Below are positions 18,336-26,693 of a stretch of DNA of 64,000 bases, piece by piece (position 1 is the stretch's first letter; every line of letters begins with the position of its first letter). Position numbers and translations under genes: made by a program. The notes below the pieces were generated by a model, which did no database searches, had not been told where the DNA came from, and worked only from the letters and a program-made list of their open reading frames with translations. Origin of the DNA: Mollicutes bacterium (GTDB lineage Bacteria > Bacillota_I > Bacilli_A > RF39 > UBA660); the NCBI GenBank assembly GCA_004552445.1, contig SFOJ01000005.1:62001-126000 (forward strand), in the 5' to 3' direction.

Positions 18336-18947
18336 ATGAAAAAAAATAAATTACTAGTTATTTTTTTCTTGTCTTGTTTATTCTCATATATAATTTATAA
18401 TTATACTATTAGTAATAGAATTAATGTATTAATATTAGGAGATAATTATTTAATTAATAATAAATATAAAACATATGATAAATATTTATTGGACAAATAT
18501 TATAATATTAATGATTTGAATAAGTTATTCACAAATGATAATGAAACTTATAAAGATATTATAAATAATATAAAGAATAATTATTATATTTATGAAAAGG
18601 GTAAAAAAGTATATTTAAATCAAAAAATTACAGAATCAGATATAATAATTTTAAATGCTAATAATGAAAATTATTTTGAAAAATGTTTTAAGGGTAAGTC
18701 TATTATTAAAAAATATGATGAAAATGTTACAAATGATATAATAAAATTGAAAGAAATTATTTCTAAAATAAGTCCTGCTAAAGTAATTGTAATATCAAAT
18801 TATTGTTATAATGATAAGTATCAATTATATAATGGAGATATTAATTTAAATAATTTATATTTTAAATATCAAAATACAAAAAGTAAAAGATTAAATGATA
18901 AAGTTAATTATCAAATATATAGTGAAATTGTTAAGTATATAGAATAA
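18336..18947 (+). CDS. hypothetical membrane-anchored protein, possible SGNH-like fold
   Basis: 203 residues with an N-terminal anchor or signal (about 5-25) and then INVLILGDNYLI, which faintly resembles the GDS block of SGNH/GDSL hydrolases; SDIIILNANNENYF and PAKVIVISNYC could be later core strands. The catalytic Ser would be Asn here, so an active esterase is doubtful. The protein is rich in Asn, Lys and Tyr and follows murA after 22 bases with an AGGTGA ribosome-binding site. I cannot name the function. Confidence 0.55.
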   Translation: MKKNKLLVIFFLSCLFSYIIYNYTISNRINVLILGDNYLINNKYKTYDKYLLDKYYNINDLNKLFTNDNETYKDIINNIKNNYYIYEKGKKVYLNQKITESDIIILNANNENYFEKCFKGKSIIKKYDENVTNDIIKLKEIISKISPAKVIVISNYCYNDKYQLYNGDINLNNLYFKYQNTKSKRLNDKVNYQIYSEIVKYIE

Positions 18948-18974
18948 CAGATATGGTAAATTACTATTTTATAC

Positions 18975-19003
18975 TTGATTTTAAATAAAAAAACGTGTAT
19001 AAT
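18975..19003 (+). promoter_or_regulatory. Sigma-A promoter of rpmE
   Basis: TTGATT (18975-18980), a 17-base spacer and a consensus TATAAT (18998-19003). The 50-base leader that follows (GTTAT/ATAAC pairs and a second AGTTAT) may fold as an L31 leader, but this is weak. Confidence 0.7.
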
Positions 19004-19058
19004 ACTCTCTGAAGTTATTTCTATAACTGTTAATTAGTTATGGCGAGGAGGATAAAAT

Positions 19059-19259
19059 ATGAAAAAGGGAATACATCCAGTACAAAAAGTATGTAAAGTT
19101 AAATGTGCTTGTGGTAATGAATTTGAAGTTAAATCAACTAAAGATGAGATTCAATTAGAATCTTGTAATAAATGTCATTCATTCTATACAGGTAAATTTA
19201 AAACTGTTAAGACTGGTAACGTACAAAAGTTCAAAGATAAATATGGAATCACTGATTAA
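19059..19259 (+). CDS. rpmE: 50S ribosomal protein L31
   Basis: 66 residues. It has the L31 pattern MKKGIHP at the start and four Cys arranged as CxC (CACG) and CxxC (CNKCHSFYTGK), so this is the zinc-containing type A form. It sits on its own with a consensus promoter, a GCGAGGAGG ribosome-binding site and a terminator whose hairpin includes the last codons. Confidence 0.96.
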   Translation: MKKGIHPVQKVCKVKCACGNEFEVKSTKDEIQLESCNKCHSFYTGKFKTVKTGNVQKFKDKYGITD

Positions 19260-19272
19260 TAGTGATTTTTTA
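19247..19272 (+). terminator. Intrinsic terminator of rpmE
   Basis: Arms AATCACT (19247-19253) and AGTGATT (19261-19267) followed by a T run. The hairpin overlaps the stop codon. Confidence 0.85.
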
Positions 19273-19285
19273 TTAGGTGAAAACT

Positions 19286-19552
19286 ATGAATATTAATGGT
19301 CAAGAAGTAGATATAAAAGATTTATATGATAATAAATATATGCATAAAGAAATTAAAAATGGTATTTATTTATCTGAATATCAATGTGAAGTTTTGAATA
19401 GATATGGAATTAATCCTAAAGAATGTGCCTCAATAAATGATATTATGTTTCTTATAGATGAAATTCTAGAAGATGATCCTGATGCTGATGATTTAGATAA
19501 TATATCAAGAGAAATATCTGAATTTAACTATTATGCTAATACAAACAAGTAA
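19286..19552 (+). CDS. small acidic hypothetical protein
   Basis: About 88 residues from the ATG at 19286, chosen because AGGTGA lies five bases upstream; a GTG at 19277 is in frame. The protein opens MNINGQEVDIKDLYDN and has a run of acidic residues (EDDPDADDLDN) near the C-terminus. No membrane segment or known motif was recognised. It is followed at once by a strong terminator, so it is a short monocistronic or rpmE-linked gene. Confidence 0.7.
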   Translation: MNINGQEVDIKDLYDNKYMHKEIKNGIYLSEYQCEVLNRYGINPKECASINDIMFLIDEILEDDPDADDLDNISREISEFNYYANTNK

Positions 19553-19573
19553 TTGAAAAATTACTTGTTTTTT
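19543..19573 (+). terminator. Intrinsic terminator
   Basis: Perfect 12-base arms AAACAAGTAATT (19543-19554) and AATTACTTGTTT (19559-19570), GAAA tetraloop, T run. Confidence 0.92.
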
Positions 19574-19587
19574 GTTATCATATATTT

Positions 19588-20379
19588 ATGAAAAATAAGA
19601 ATATAATATATATAATAGGTGTATTTGTTATTGGTATAATATTAACCATATTATATATTTTTAAATATGATAAATTAGATAGTACTATATTAAATAAAAA
19701 TTGGTATAGATATAATTATACTAATGGATATTATGATGTTTTTAATATAGATGAATATAAAATATCATATTATAGACCTAGTAATGATAATTTTACTAAT
19801 GAGTACGATTCTTGTAGTAAGTATAGATTTAATAAAAAAAGTAAATCTTTAATATTAGATTGTAATAAAGAGATAATTATTAAAAAAATTGAAAAAAATA
19901 CAATTACTTTGCTTATTGATAATGAAGAAAATACATTTTTTTCTAATATAGATGATTCATTAAATTATGAATTTAATAAATTTTATGGTATGAGTAAGTC
20001 TGAGTATAAGAAGAGTAAAAGTCAAGTGTTGGATTTAATTAAAATATCAAATAGTAATTTATTAAATATAGTTAAAGAAAAAGAATATTCTAAAATAATT
20101 TTTATTGGAAATAAATGTACTAGTGTTGATTGCTTTATTGCATACGATACTTTTGAAAAATGGGTTACTGTGTCAACTAATACTTATTACGTTAATAGTG
20201 ATGAACTTGATGATAGCACAATTAATTCTCTAAATAATATTAACAAATCTTTTTTAAATGATTTTAATTTTTATAATGATAATTATCCTAAAGTAATAAT
20301 AACTAATGGTGGTAAAATAATTGATTCTTATTTAGTTAATTGTAGAGGTTTCGATTGTACGTCTTTTTATAATAAATAA
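19588..20379 (+). CDS. hypothetical membrane-anchored protein
   Basis: 263 residues: one N-terminal membrane segment (about 5-26, IIYIIGVFVIGIILTILYIF), then an extracytoplasmic domain with several Cys (CSKYRF, LDCNKE, NKCTSVDCF, NCRGFDC) that could form disulfides. I do not recognise the family. The ATG comes only 15 bases after the preceding terminator and has no obvious Shine-Dalgarno, so the start or the expression is uncertain. A two-component system follows. Confidence 0.6.
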   Translation: MKNKNIIYIIGVFVIGIILTILYIFKYDKLDSTILNKNWYRYNYTNGYYDVFNIDEYKISYYRPSNDNFTNEYDSCSKYRFNKKSKSLILDCNKEIIIKKIEKNTITLLIDNEENTFFSNIDDSLNYEFNKFYGMSKSEYKKSKSQVLDLIKISNSNLLNIVKEKEYSKIIFIGNKCTSVDCFIAYDTFEKWVTVSTNTYYVNSDELDDSTINSLNNINKSFLNDFNFYNDNYPKVIITNGGKIIDSYLVNCRGFDCTSFYNK

Positions 20380-20452
20380 TTCTAATAAAATACATTAACT
20401 TTTCACAAATATTTCATATTATGATATTATATTATTTACGAGAGGTGAAGAA

Positions 20453-21109
20453 ATGAAAGTACTAATCGTCGATGATGAAAAATTAATTAGAGATGTTATT
20501 AAAGAATACTGTATTGGAAATAAGTATGATGTTATAGAGGCTGAAAATGGTGTGGAAGCTGTTGATAAGGCTAAAGATGCAGATATCATTATTCTTGATA
20601 TAATGATGCCAAAAATGGATGGTTTTACAGCATATAAAATAATTAAAGAAAGGTATAATACTCCAACTATTATGTTATCTGCTAGAGACGAAGAATATGA
20701 TATTTTAGCAGGTTTTGATTTAGGAATAGATGATTATATGACAAAACCATTTAGTCCAAAAGAATTAATGGCTAGAATAAATGCTGTTATAAAAAGATAT
20801 AAAGGTGAAGATGACTTTTATATCTATAAAAAACTAAAAGTTGATTTTTTAGGACATTCGGCATATATCGATGGTAAAGAATTATTATTAACACCTAAAG
20901 AGTATGATTTACTTGTTTATTTTATAAATAATAAAGGAATTGCATTATCAAGGGAACAGTTACTTAATAATATATGGAATTATGATTACTTAGGTAATGA
21001 TAGAACTATCGATACTCATATAAAGATGCTTAGAAATAATTTAGGAGAATATAGAGATTTAATTACCACTGTAAGAGGAATGGGGTATAAATTTGATGAT
21101 AAAGAATAG
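20453..21109 (+). CDS. response regulator, OmpR/PhoB family
   Basis: 218 residues. The receiver domain (1-115) has the acidic pair DD (VDDEK), the phosphorylation Asp in IIILDIMMPKMDG and the conserved Lys in DYMTKPFSPKEL. The C-terminal winged helix (about 128-217) includes LTPKEYDLLVYF and IDTHIKMLRNNLGEYRDLITTVRGMGYKF. It regulates transcription under the sensor kinase encoded next, which it overlaps by 14 bases. The signal and target genes cannot be read from the sequence. Confidence 0.95.
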   Translation: MKVLIVDDEKLIRDVIKEYCIGNKYDVIEAENGVEAVDKAKDADIIILDIMMPKMDGFTAYKIIKERYNTPTIMLSARDEEYDILAGFDLGIDDYMTKPFSPKELMARINAVIKRYKGEDDFYIYKKLKVDFLGHSAYIDGKELLLTPKEYDLLVYFINNKGIALSREQLLNNIWNYDYLGNDRTIDTHIKMLRNNLGEYRDLITTVRGMGYKFDDKE

Positions 21110-22487
21110 TAAGATTAAACATATAGTATTAGCTTGCTTGATAGCATTTGCTAGTTTTATATTACTATTTCTTTTTTTAATGCAGATAGTATTTCTTAAT
21201 AGGTATTATGAAATATATAAAAAAAATCAATTAAATGATATAGTTTCTTCTATTAAAAATAATAAATCTATGGATATACATACTTTGGAAGATTATGCAT
21301 ATAATTATGGTATATGTATTTCAATTTATTCAAATGGAATTATTCAAACTATATCTAATACATATAATAAAGGATGTTTATTTAGTGATAAAACTAGTAG
21401 TGATAATTATATTACTTCTTTTGTTGAAAGCGGGGCTACTGAAGATACTAGGCTTTTATATAATAAAAGATTTGGCAATAAAACAATAATTAAATCATTA
21501 AAATATAATAATGAAGTATATATATTTTTAAATAGTTCAATACAACCATTAGATTCGTCAATTATTCTATTAAAAAGTCAATATGGATACATAGCGTTAA
21601 TTTTTTTTGGAATATCTTTAATAATCAGTTATATTATTTCTAGTATGATTTCTAAACCTATAGTCAAGATAAGTGATTCTGCTAAAAAACTTGCTAATGG
21701 AGATTTTAATGTTTCATTTTCAACAGATAGTAGAGTACAAGAAATAAAAGAATTATCTAACACATTAGATTTAGCAAAAAATGAATTATCAAAAACTGAT
21801 GAATTAAGAAGAGATCTAATGGCTAATGTTGGGCATGATCTTCGAACGCCACTTACTATGATTAAAGCTTATGCTGAAATGACTAGAGATTTAGAAAATC
21901 AAACATCAGAAAAAAGAGCAGAGAATATGAACATAATTATTGAAGAAACTGATAGATTAAATGTTCTTGTAAGTGATATTCTTGATTTATCTAAGCTACA
22001 ATCTAGTACTTATGAACTTAAAATAGAAGAGTTTGATTTAGATGATTTAATTAGAAATATAATTAAGAGATTTTATATTCTTATAGATAGTGATGGTTAT
22101 GAATTTATTTATAATAATGATAAAAAAATAATGGTTAAAGCTGATAAGAAAAGACTAGAGCAAGTAATTTATAATTTACTTAATAATGCTGTTAATTATA
22201 CTGGTGAAGATAAAAAAATATATATTAATGTAACTGAAGATAAGAAAAAAGTCTTGGTTGAAATAAGAGATACTGGTAAAGGCATTGATAAGGATGAAAT
22301 TAAATATATATGGAATAAATATTATCATAACGAAAAGAAACATAAGAGAAATGCTTTTGGAACTGGTTTAGGACTTTCTATCGTTAAAACTATACTTGAA
22401 AGTCATAATTATAAATATGGTGTTAAAAGTGTTAAAAATCATGGCACTACATTCTATTTTGAAATTGATAAGAAAAATATGTTATAA
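21096..22487 (+). CDS. sensor histidine kinase (HAMP, HisKA, HATPase)
   Basis: About 463 residues from the ATG at 21096. Membrane segments lie at about 10-32 and 163-186, enclosing an extracytoplasmic sensor loop of about 130 residues with no recognised fold. A HAMP linker follows (SKPIVKISDSAKKLANGDFNVSF), then the phospho-acceptor His in NVGHDLRTPLTMIKAYAEM, the N box region LNNAVNYTG, and the G boxes DTGKGI and FGTGLGLSIVK. It overlaps its response regulator and is similar to VanS/WalK-type kinases in layout. Confidence 0.93.
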   Translation: MIKNSKIKHIVLACLIAFASFILLFLFLMQIVFLNRYYEIYKKNQLNDIVSSIKNNKSMDIHTLEDYAYNYGICISIYSNGIIQTISNTYNKGCLFSDKTSSDNYITSFVESGATEDTRLLYNKRFGNKTIIKSLKYNNEVYIFLNSSIQPLDSSIILLKSQYGYIALIFFGISLIISYIISSMISKPIVKISDSAKKLANGDFNVSFSTDSRVQEIKELSNTLDLAKNELSKTDELRRDLMANVGHDLRTPLTMIKAYAEMTRDLENQTSEKRAENMNIIIEETDRLNVLVSDILDLSKLQSSTYELKIEEFDLDDLIRNIIKRFYILIDSDGYEFIYNNDKKIMVKADKKRLEQVIYNLLNNAVNYTGEDKKIYINVTEDKKKVLVEIRDTGKGIDKDEIKYIWNKYYHNEKKHKRNAFGTGLGLSIVKTILESHNYKYGVKSVKNHGTTFYFEIDKKNML

Positions 22488-22517
22488 TAGTTCTGAAAAA
22501 GATGTAAAGGAGATTTT

Positions 22518-24035
22518 ATGACAAAATATATATGTGCTAAATGTGGGTATGTAATTGAGACAGAAAAAATGTCTGATGATTATAAATGCCCAATGTGTGG
22601 TACTGATAAAGAAGACATAAAGCTTGTGACAAATGATGTTTTCCAAGAAGATTTAGATTCTATTATTGAGTCTGTTGTGGAAGAAGCTTTAGATATAAAA
22701 ACTAATAAAATTGTTAATGATATAACTGAGGATAAAAAGGTTAGGATTAGTCAGTATAATCCAGCAATAGTTAGAATATCTGAAAAATGTATAAATTGTG
22801 GTCAATGTAAAAAGACATGTGAAAAAGTAGTTAATTTATCTTATGATTTAAATATATGCAAAGATCCTATATGTTTAGGATGTGGACAATGTATTTTAAA
22901 TTGTCCGACTGGTGCTATAATACCAAAATATTGTTATAAGGAAGTAAAAGAGATAATTAATACCAATGAAAAAGTAGTTGTTGCTTTAATTTCTCCTGCG
23001 GTTAGGGTTTCTCTTGGTGAAAATTTTGGCTTTGATCCTGGAGTTAACATCGAAAATAAAATTGTTACTGGTTTAAAGAAAGTAGGATTTGATTATGTAT
23101 TTGATACTGCGTTTGGTGCAGATTTAACTATATTGGAAGAAGTTGCTGAGTTTGCTGCTAGACTTTCTAATAAAGGACCTATTCCTCAATTTACTAGTTG
23201 TTGTCCTGCTTGGGTTAAATATGCTGAAGTATATCACCCAGAATTACTTGATAATTTATCTACTTGCAAGAGTCCTATTGGAATGCAATGTGCTATTATT
23301 AAAGAATATTTTTCAAAGGAAAAAAATATAGATTCATCTAAGATAGTGACTGTTGCTATTACTCCATGTACTAGTAAAAAAATGGAAGCACGAGAATATA
23401 CTAATAATATAGATTATGTAATGACTGCTAGTGAACTTTCAATATTATTTAAAGAAGAAGATATAAAATTGTCGAATTTAAGTGATAGTGATTATGATAA
23501 ATTACTTGGTGAAAGTAGTGGTGCTGGTGTTTTATTTGGTAATTCTGGTGGTGTCACTGAATCTGTAATTCGTACATTGCATAGAATTATGACTAAGACT
23601 AATCTAAAGAAAGATGACCTTAATTTTACTGAATTAAGAGGCTTTGATGGTATAAAAGAAGCTACTATTACGATTGATAAGTATAAACTTAGAGTTGCTG
23701 TTGTTCAACAACTTGAAAACTTAGAAGAATTACTTAAAGATGATAGATATAAAAAATATCATTTCATAGAAGTAATGAATTGTAAGGGTGGTTGTATTGG
23801 TGGAGGTGGGCAGCCTCTGTGTCAAATTACTCAACTAGAAAAAGTTAGAGAGCAAAGATCAAAAGGTCTTTATGCTATTGATAATAATAGACCTGTAAGA
23901 TGTGCCCATGATAATAAAGAATTAAAAATACTATATAAAAATTATTTAAAGAAACCATTAAGTGAGGATAGTTTTAAATTATTACATACATCTTATAGTG
24001 ATAAAAGTTATTTATTAAAAGGTACTGAAAAATAA
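22518..24035 (+). CDS. [FeFe] hydrogenase with N-terminal rubredoxin and two [4Fe-4S] clusters
   Basis: 505 residues. Rubredoxin-like knuckles are CAKC (6-9) and CPMC (24-27). Two [4Fe-4S] sites are CINCGQC-KKTC (91-101) and C119-LGCGQC-ILNC129. The H-cluster domain has L1 TSCCPAW, L2 TPCTSKKME and L3 EVMNCKGGCIGGGGQP. Canonical L2 is MPCxxKxxE and L3 ExMACPxGC, so the second residue set is altered (T for M, N and K where A and P are usual) while all cluster-binding Cys remain. It reduces protons or oxidises H2 in the cytoplasm. Maturases HydEFG are not in this window. Confidence 0.92.
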   Translation: MTKYICAKCGYVIETEKMSDDYKCPMCGTDKEDIKLVTNDVFQEDLDSIIESVVEEALDIKTNKIVNDITEDKKVRISQYNPAIVRISEKCINCGQCKKTCEKVVNLSYDLNICKDPICLGCGQCILNCPTGAIIPKYCYKEVKEIINTNEKVVVALISPAVRVSLGENFGFDPGVNIENKIVTGLKKVGFDYVFDTAFGADLTILEEVAEFAARLSNKGPIPQFTSCCPAWVKYAEVYHPELLDNLSTCKSPIGMQCAIIKEYFSKEKNIDSSKIVTVAITPCTSKKMEAREYTNNIDYVMTASELSILFKEEDIKLSNLSDSDYDKLLGESSGAGVLFGNSGGVTESVIRTLHRIMTKTNLKKDDLNFTELRGFDGIKEATITIDKYKLRVAVVQQLENLEELLKDDRYKKYHFIEVMNCKGGCIGGGGQPLCQITQLEKVREQRSKGLYAIDNNRPVRCAHDNKELKILYKNYLKKPLSEDSFKLLHTSYSDKSYLLKGTEK

Positions 24036-24060
24036 AATTGCAAGAAATTGCAATTTTTTT
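24034..24060 (+). terminator. Intrinsic terminator of the hydrogenase gene
   Basis: Perfect arms AAAATTGCAA (24034-24043) and TTGCAATTTT (24048-24057), GAAA loop, T run to 24060. Confidence 0.93.
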
Positions 24061-24070
24061 AAAAAAACTG

Positions 24071-24099
24071 TTGACATAATATTGTTCTTTTGCTACAAT
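24071..24099 (+). promoter_or_regulatory. Strong sigma-A promoter of a non-coding transcript
   Basis: TTGACA (24071-24076), a 17-base spacer and TACAAT (24094-24099). A start near 24106 is expected. It begins 11 bases after the hydrogenase terminator, so it serves only what follows. Confidence 0.85.
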
Positions 24100-24478
24100 A
24101 TAATTGTCCAATAGATAATTAAATGTTATATTGGTTATATTGAAATTTATAGAAATTTAATTATTTTTATAAAACTTTATAATGATATAAATTATTTAAT
24201 TATTTTAGTGAAAAACATCTATATTATTTTTCATTATTTATATTGGATATATTAAATATTATTTTTTAATTATATGTTCTTAATTAATATTAATTTATTA
24301 GTTAATTATGTATCTATCTTACTAATAATATCGTATATCAAAATAATATAAATAATAAAAATATCTTATTAAATTAAGAAATAGATATCTTATCTACTAA
24401 GGACAAATGTTATAACGTTGAGAAAGTAAAACTCAAAATGATAAGAAATTATGCTAAATACTGATAATATTTAGAAGT

Positions 24479-24508
24479 ATTTATATAAAATTAATATTTT
24501 ATATAAAT
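24479..24508. repeat. Perfect 13-base inverted repeat within the candidate RNA
   Basis: Arms 24479-24491 (ATTTATATAAAAT) and 24496-24508 are exact complements around the loop TAAT. No T run follows, so it is structural rather than a terminator. Confidence 0.85.
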
Positions 24509-24535
24509 GATTCATAGTTTATTTTCGGAAACTCG

Positions 24536-24570
24536 AAACAATCTTGTTTTATCAGAACGGATTGTTTTTT
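24536..24570 (+). terminator. Intrinsic terminator of the candidate RNA
   Basis: Outer stem AAACAATC (24536-24543) with GATTGTTT (24560-24567), inner stem GTTTT/AGAAC with one wobble pair, then a T run to 24570. It lies 48 bases before the next start codon. Confidence 0.85.
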
Positions 24571-24617
24571 GTTTGCTTAAAGATGTGAAAAGTGTTACTA
24601 TTAAAATGGTGAGAGTA

Positions 24618-25025
24618 ATGAGTTATATAAAAAAGATTTTAAAACATATTAATAAATATTTAAGATTTTATATCATGTTTGGATTAACTGCTATAATTTG
24701 CTTATATATTTTGTTTTTTAGTCCTTTAACCAAGTATTTATCGATATACAATGATTCAATGACTATTGAATATGATATGGAACCAAAAGAAGGATATAGT
24801 TGGATTTTTGAATTAGAAAATGAAAATATTAAGCTAAAAGAATATGATGATAATAAATGGATATTTGTACCAAATAAGAATGGTAAAACAGTTTTAACTT
24901 TTTATTATAAAAATGAAGATGATGTTTTATATGAAATTACTTATGGTTTAAAAATTAGAGGCAATAAAATTATTTGGATAAATGGTGAAGGTAAGGGACT
25001 TACTAGTTATCCTAATCCATACTAA
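24618..25025 (+). CDS. membrane-anchored hypothetical protein, possible chagasin-like (I42) domain
   Basis: 135 residues from the ATG at 24618 (GGTGAG at 24608-24613 is the likely ribosome-binding site; the open frame extends upstream into the terminator and is not used). A membrane anchor lies at about 14-34. The outer domain has EGYSWIFELENENIKLKE, NKWIFVPNKNGKTVLTFYY and later strands, a layout like the I42 cysteine-protease inhibitor family (GYxW, then W-F..G..L.F.Y). The match is short and by eye. Function is not established. Confidence 0.55.
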   Translation: MSYIKKILKHINKYLRFYIMFGLTAIICLYILFFSPLTKYLSIYNDSMTIEYDMEPKEGYSWIFELENENIKLKEYDDNKWIFVPNKNGKTVLTFYYKNEDDVLYEITYGLKIRGNKIIWINGEGKGLTSYPNPY

Positions 25026-25061
25026 AATACACATATGTTTTTATAAATATGTATATTTTTT
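25026..25061 (+). terminator. Probable intrinsic terminator
   Basis: ATACACATAT and ATATGTATAT form an imperfect stem around an AT loop, followed by TTTTTT. Confidence 0.6.
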
Positions 25062-25100
25062 GTTGTTTTTATGATAATATATATTTAAGGAGTGTAAAGT

Positions 25101-26186
25101 ATGGAACCATATAAAGCTAAAAAATTACCATTTAATTATGAACTAGATAGTTCAATAATAAAATTATTATGTGATGCGAAAGAAGCATATGGAGAATATA
25201 AGGGTTTTTTAAAGAGTATGTCATATGATTATAAGTCTTTTTTAGAGTCTGCTTTTATTATAGATACCTTTTATTCATTTAAAATTGATAATGCTAAAAT
25301 TACTAAAGAAGATATGTTTCTTATGAAATATAAAAATAAAAGTAATACAGTAGTACAGTTTAATAATATTAAACTTGCTTTATTATCTGGCATATCTTTT
25401 GCTAATAAAAGTGGATTTACATTAGATGTTTATAATAAAATAAATAAAGTATTATTAAATAATTGCAAAAAAGATAATACTACTAAAGGTAGTGGACATT
25501 TAAGAAAAACTCAAACATATATTTTAAAACCTGGTTTAGCAGGGTCAAGTGTATCTTTTGTTCCACCTGTTCATACTGAATTAAATTCATATATGAAAAA
25601 TTTAACTGAATATATGAATAATACTACTGATATGGATTTTATTTCTCTTGCTATAACTCATTATCAATATGAAAAACTTCATCCATACTTAACAGGAAAT
25701 GGAAAAATAGGTAGATTAATGTTGCCAATACAATTGTCTTTTTATAAAAAAGAACCACCTATATTATTTATATCAGAAAGCATATATAACTTAAAAAATA
25801 CATATTTTACACTATTAAGTGATGATGGTGATGAAAAATTATCTAAGTTTATTAAATTTTTCTTGGAATGCATCATCAATCAATGTTCAATAAATATTAA
25901 AAGAATTAAAAAATTAAATAAAATATATACTAAAGATTTGGAGGATTTTAAAATTACTATTGGTGGAAGTACTATTTATAAGGTTTATCCTATTATTGCT
26001 AAAAGAATTGTATTTACAACAAATGATATAGTTGAAGAATGTAAATTACACATAAATTCTGTTAATAAAGTTTTAAATAAATTAGTTGAACAAGGTTATT
26101 TAATTAAAGAAAAGAAAAAAGGTACTACTAGAGTAACCTTTACTTATAAAAATATGTATGATATTTTAGTTAATACTTCTAATTAA
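25101..26186 (+). CDS. Fic-domain protein with altered active-site motif
   Basis: 361 residues. An N-terminal Fic_N-like helical region (1-80) includes TFYSFKIDNAKIT, which aligns with the inhibitory SxxxE[G/N] motif but has Asp in place of Glu (D63). The Fic core has HPYLTGNGKIGR (194-205) against the consensus HPFx[D/E]GNGRxxR: the catalytic His is kept, but the metal-binding acidic residue is Thr and the first Arg is Lys. A winged helix (about 290-355, TTNDIVEECKLHINSVNKVLNKLVEQGYL) ends it. Fic enzymes transfer AMP or other groups from nucleotides to proteins. Activity here is uncertain. Its end overlaps a convergent gene by 21 bases. Confidence 0.85.
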   Translation: MEPYKAKKLPFNYELDSSIIKLLCDAKEAYGEYKGFLKSMSYDYKSFLESAFIIDTFYSFKIDNAKITKEDMFLMKYKNKSNTVVQFNNIKLALLSGISFANKSGFTLDVYNKINKVLLNNCKKDNTTKGSGHLRKTQTYILKPGLAGSSVSFVPPVHTELNSYMKNLTEYMNNTTDMDFISLAITHYQYEKLHPYLTGNGKIGRLMLPIQLSFYKKEPPILFISESIYNLKNTYFTLLSDDGDEKLSKFIKFFLECIINQCSINIKRIKKLNKIYTKDLEDFKITIGGSTIYKVYPIIAKRIVFTTNDIVEECKLHINSVNKVLNKLVEQGYLIKEKKKGTTRVTFTYKNMYDILVNTSN

Positions 26187-26693
26187 ATTTATATAGTATT
26201 GCATATTATTTTCTTCTATGTGTTCGAAAAAAATATATGCTTTTTTATTTTTATTTATGAAATTACAGAGTTCTAAAAATGTAAGTTCTGTAATATTTAT
26301 ATATTTTTTTAATAATTTAATATTTTTAATATAGTTATTCATAAATAATTTTATAAATTTCTTATTGTAGTATTCTATATTTTCATAATAATATTTATCA
26401 TTTAAAAAAATATCTAAGTTATTGTTATAGAGTGTAAGAGACATTATATATCTAATTTCTAATTGATTGATTTTTAAATATGACTTTATAAATGAAATAT
26501 AATTATCTAAATTAAAAATAATTTGTTCATATATGTTGATATGATCTGATTTATGAATTAAATGAGATTTTATTTCAATTTCTTTATAATTTGTTATGTT
26601 AAATAAGTGTTCTAATGAATGTTCTTGTAAAAATGTATTTATATCTGATGCATTATTAATATATGGTTTTAATAAATATTCATTGTAATTCAT
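26166..26693 (-). CDS. hypothetical protein in an operon with an XRE regulator
   Basis: 175 residues, rich in Asn, Ile, Tyr and Lys, predicted mostly helical with no membrane segment or known motif. Its start overlaps the end of the upstream XRE gene by 14 bases, so the two are translationally coupled. The pair resembles regulator-plus-partner operons such as toxin-antitoxin or small regulatory modules, but nothing in the sequence proves that. The 3' end overlaps the Fic gene on the other strand. Confidence 0.65.
   Translation of the reverse strand: MNYNEYLLKPYINNASDINTFLQEHSLEHLFNITNYKEIEIKSHLIHKSDHINIYEQIIFNLDNYISFIKSYLKINQLEIRYIMSLTLYNNNLDIFLNDKYYYENIEYYNKKFIKLFMNNYIKNIKLLKKYINITELTFLELCNFINKNKKAYIFFEHIEENNMQYYINLIRSIN

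Larger units (their letters stand above)
24106..24570 (+). ncRNA. Candidate large structured non-coding RNA, family unknown
   Basis: This stretch of about 465 bases has a near-consensus promoter, no open frame with a start signal, and an intrinsic terminator. The predicted 5' end pairs with a far segment: GTCC (24106-24109) with GGAC (24401-24404), and TAGATAA (24112-24118) with TTATCTA (24390-24396), closing a domain of about 300 bases. Inside it, TTATTAG/CTAATAA and ATATCT/AGATAT can pair. The 3' part holds TTGAG/CTCAA, CTAAATA/TATTTAG, a perfect 13-base hairpin (24479-24491 with 24496-24508) and the terminator. It lacks the marks of RNase P RNA, tmRNA, 6S and group II introns. It might instead be a long leader of the gene at 24618. 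Confidence 0.6.

Noticed and set aside
24106..24570. RNase P RNA, tmRNA, 6S RNA or group II intron in the non-coding unit
   Set aside because: The conserved GAGGAAAGUC and ACAGA motifs of RNase P, the tRNA-like ends of tmRNA and a domain V of group II introns are not present. I cannot exclude a very divergent member.
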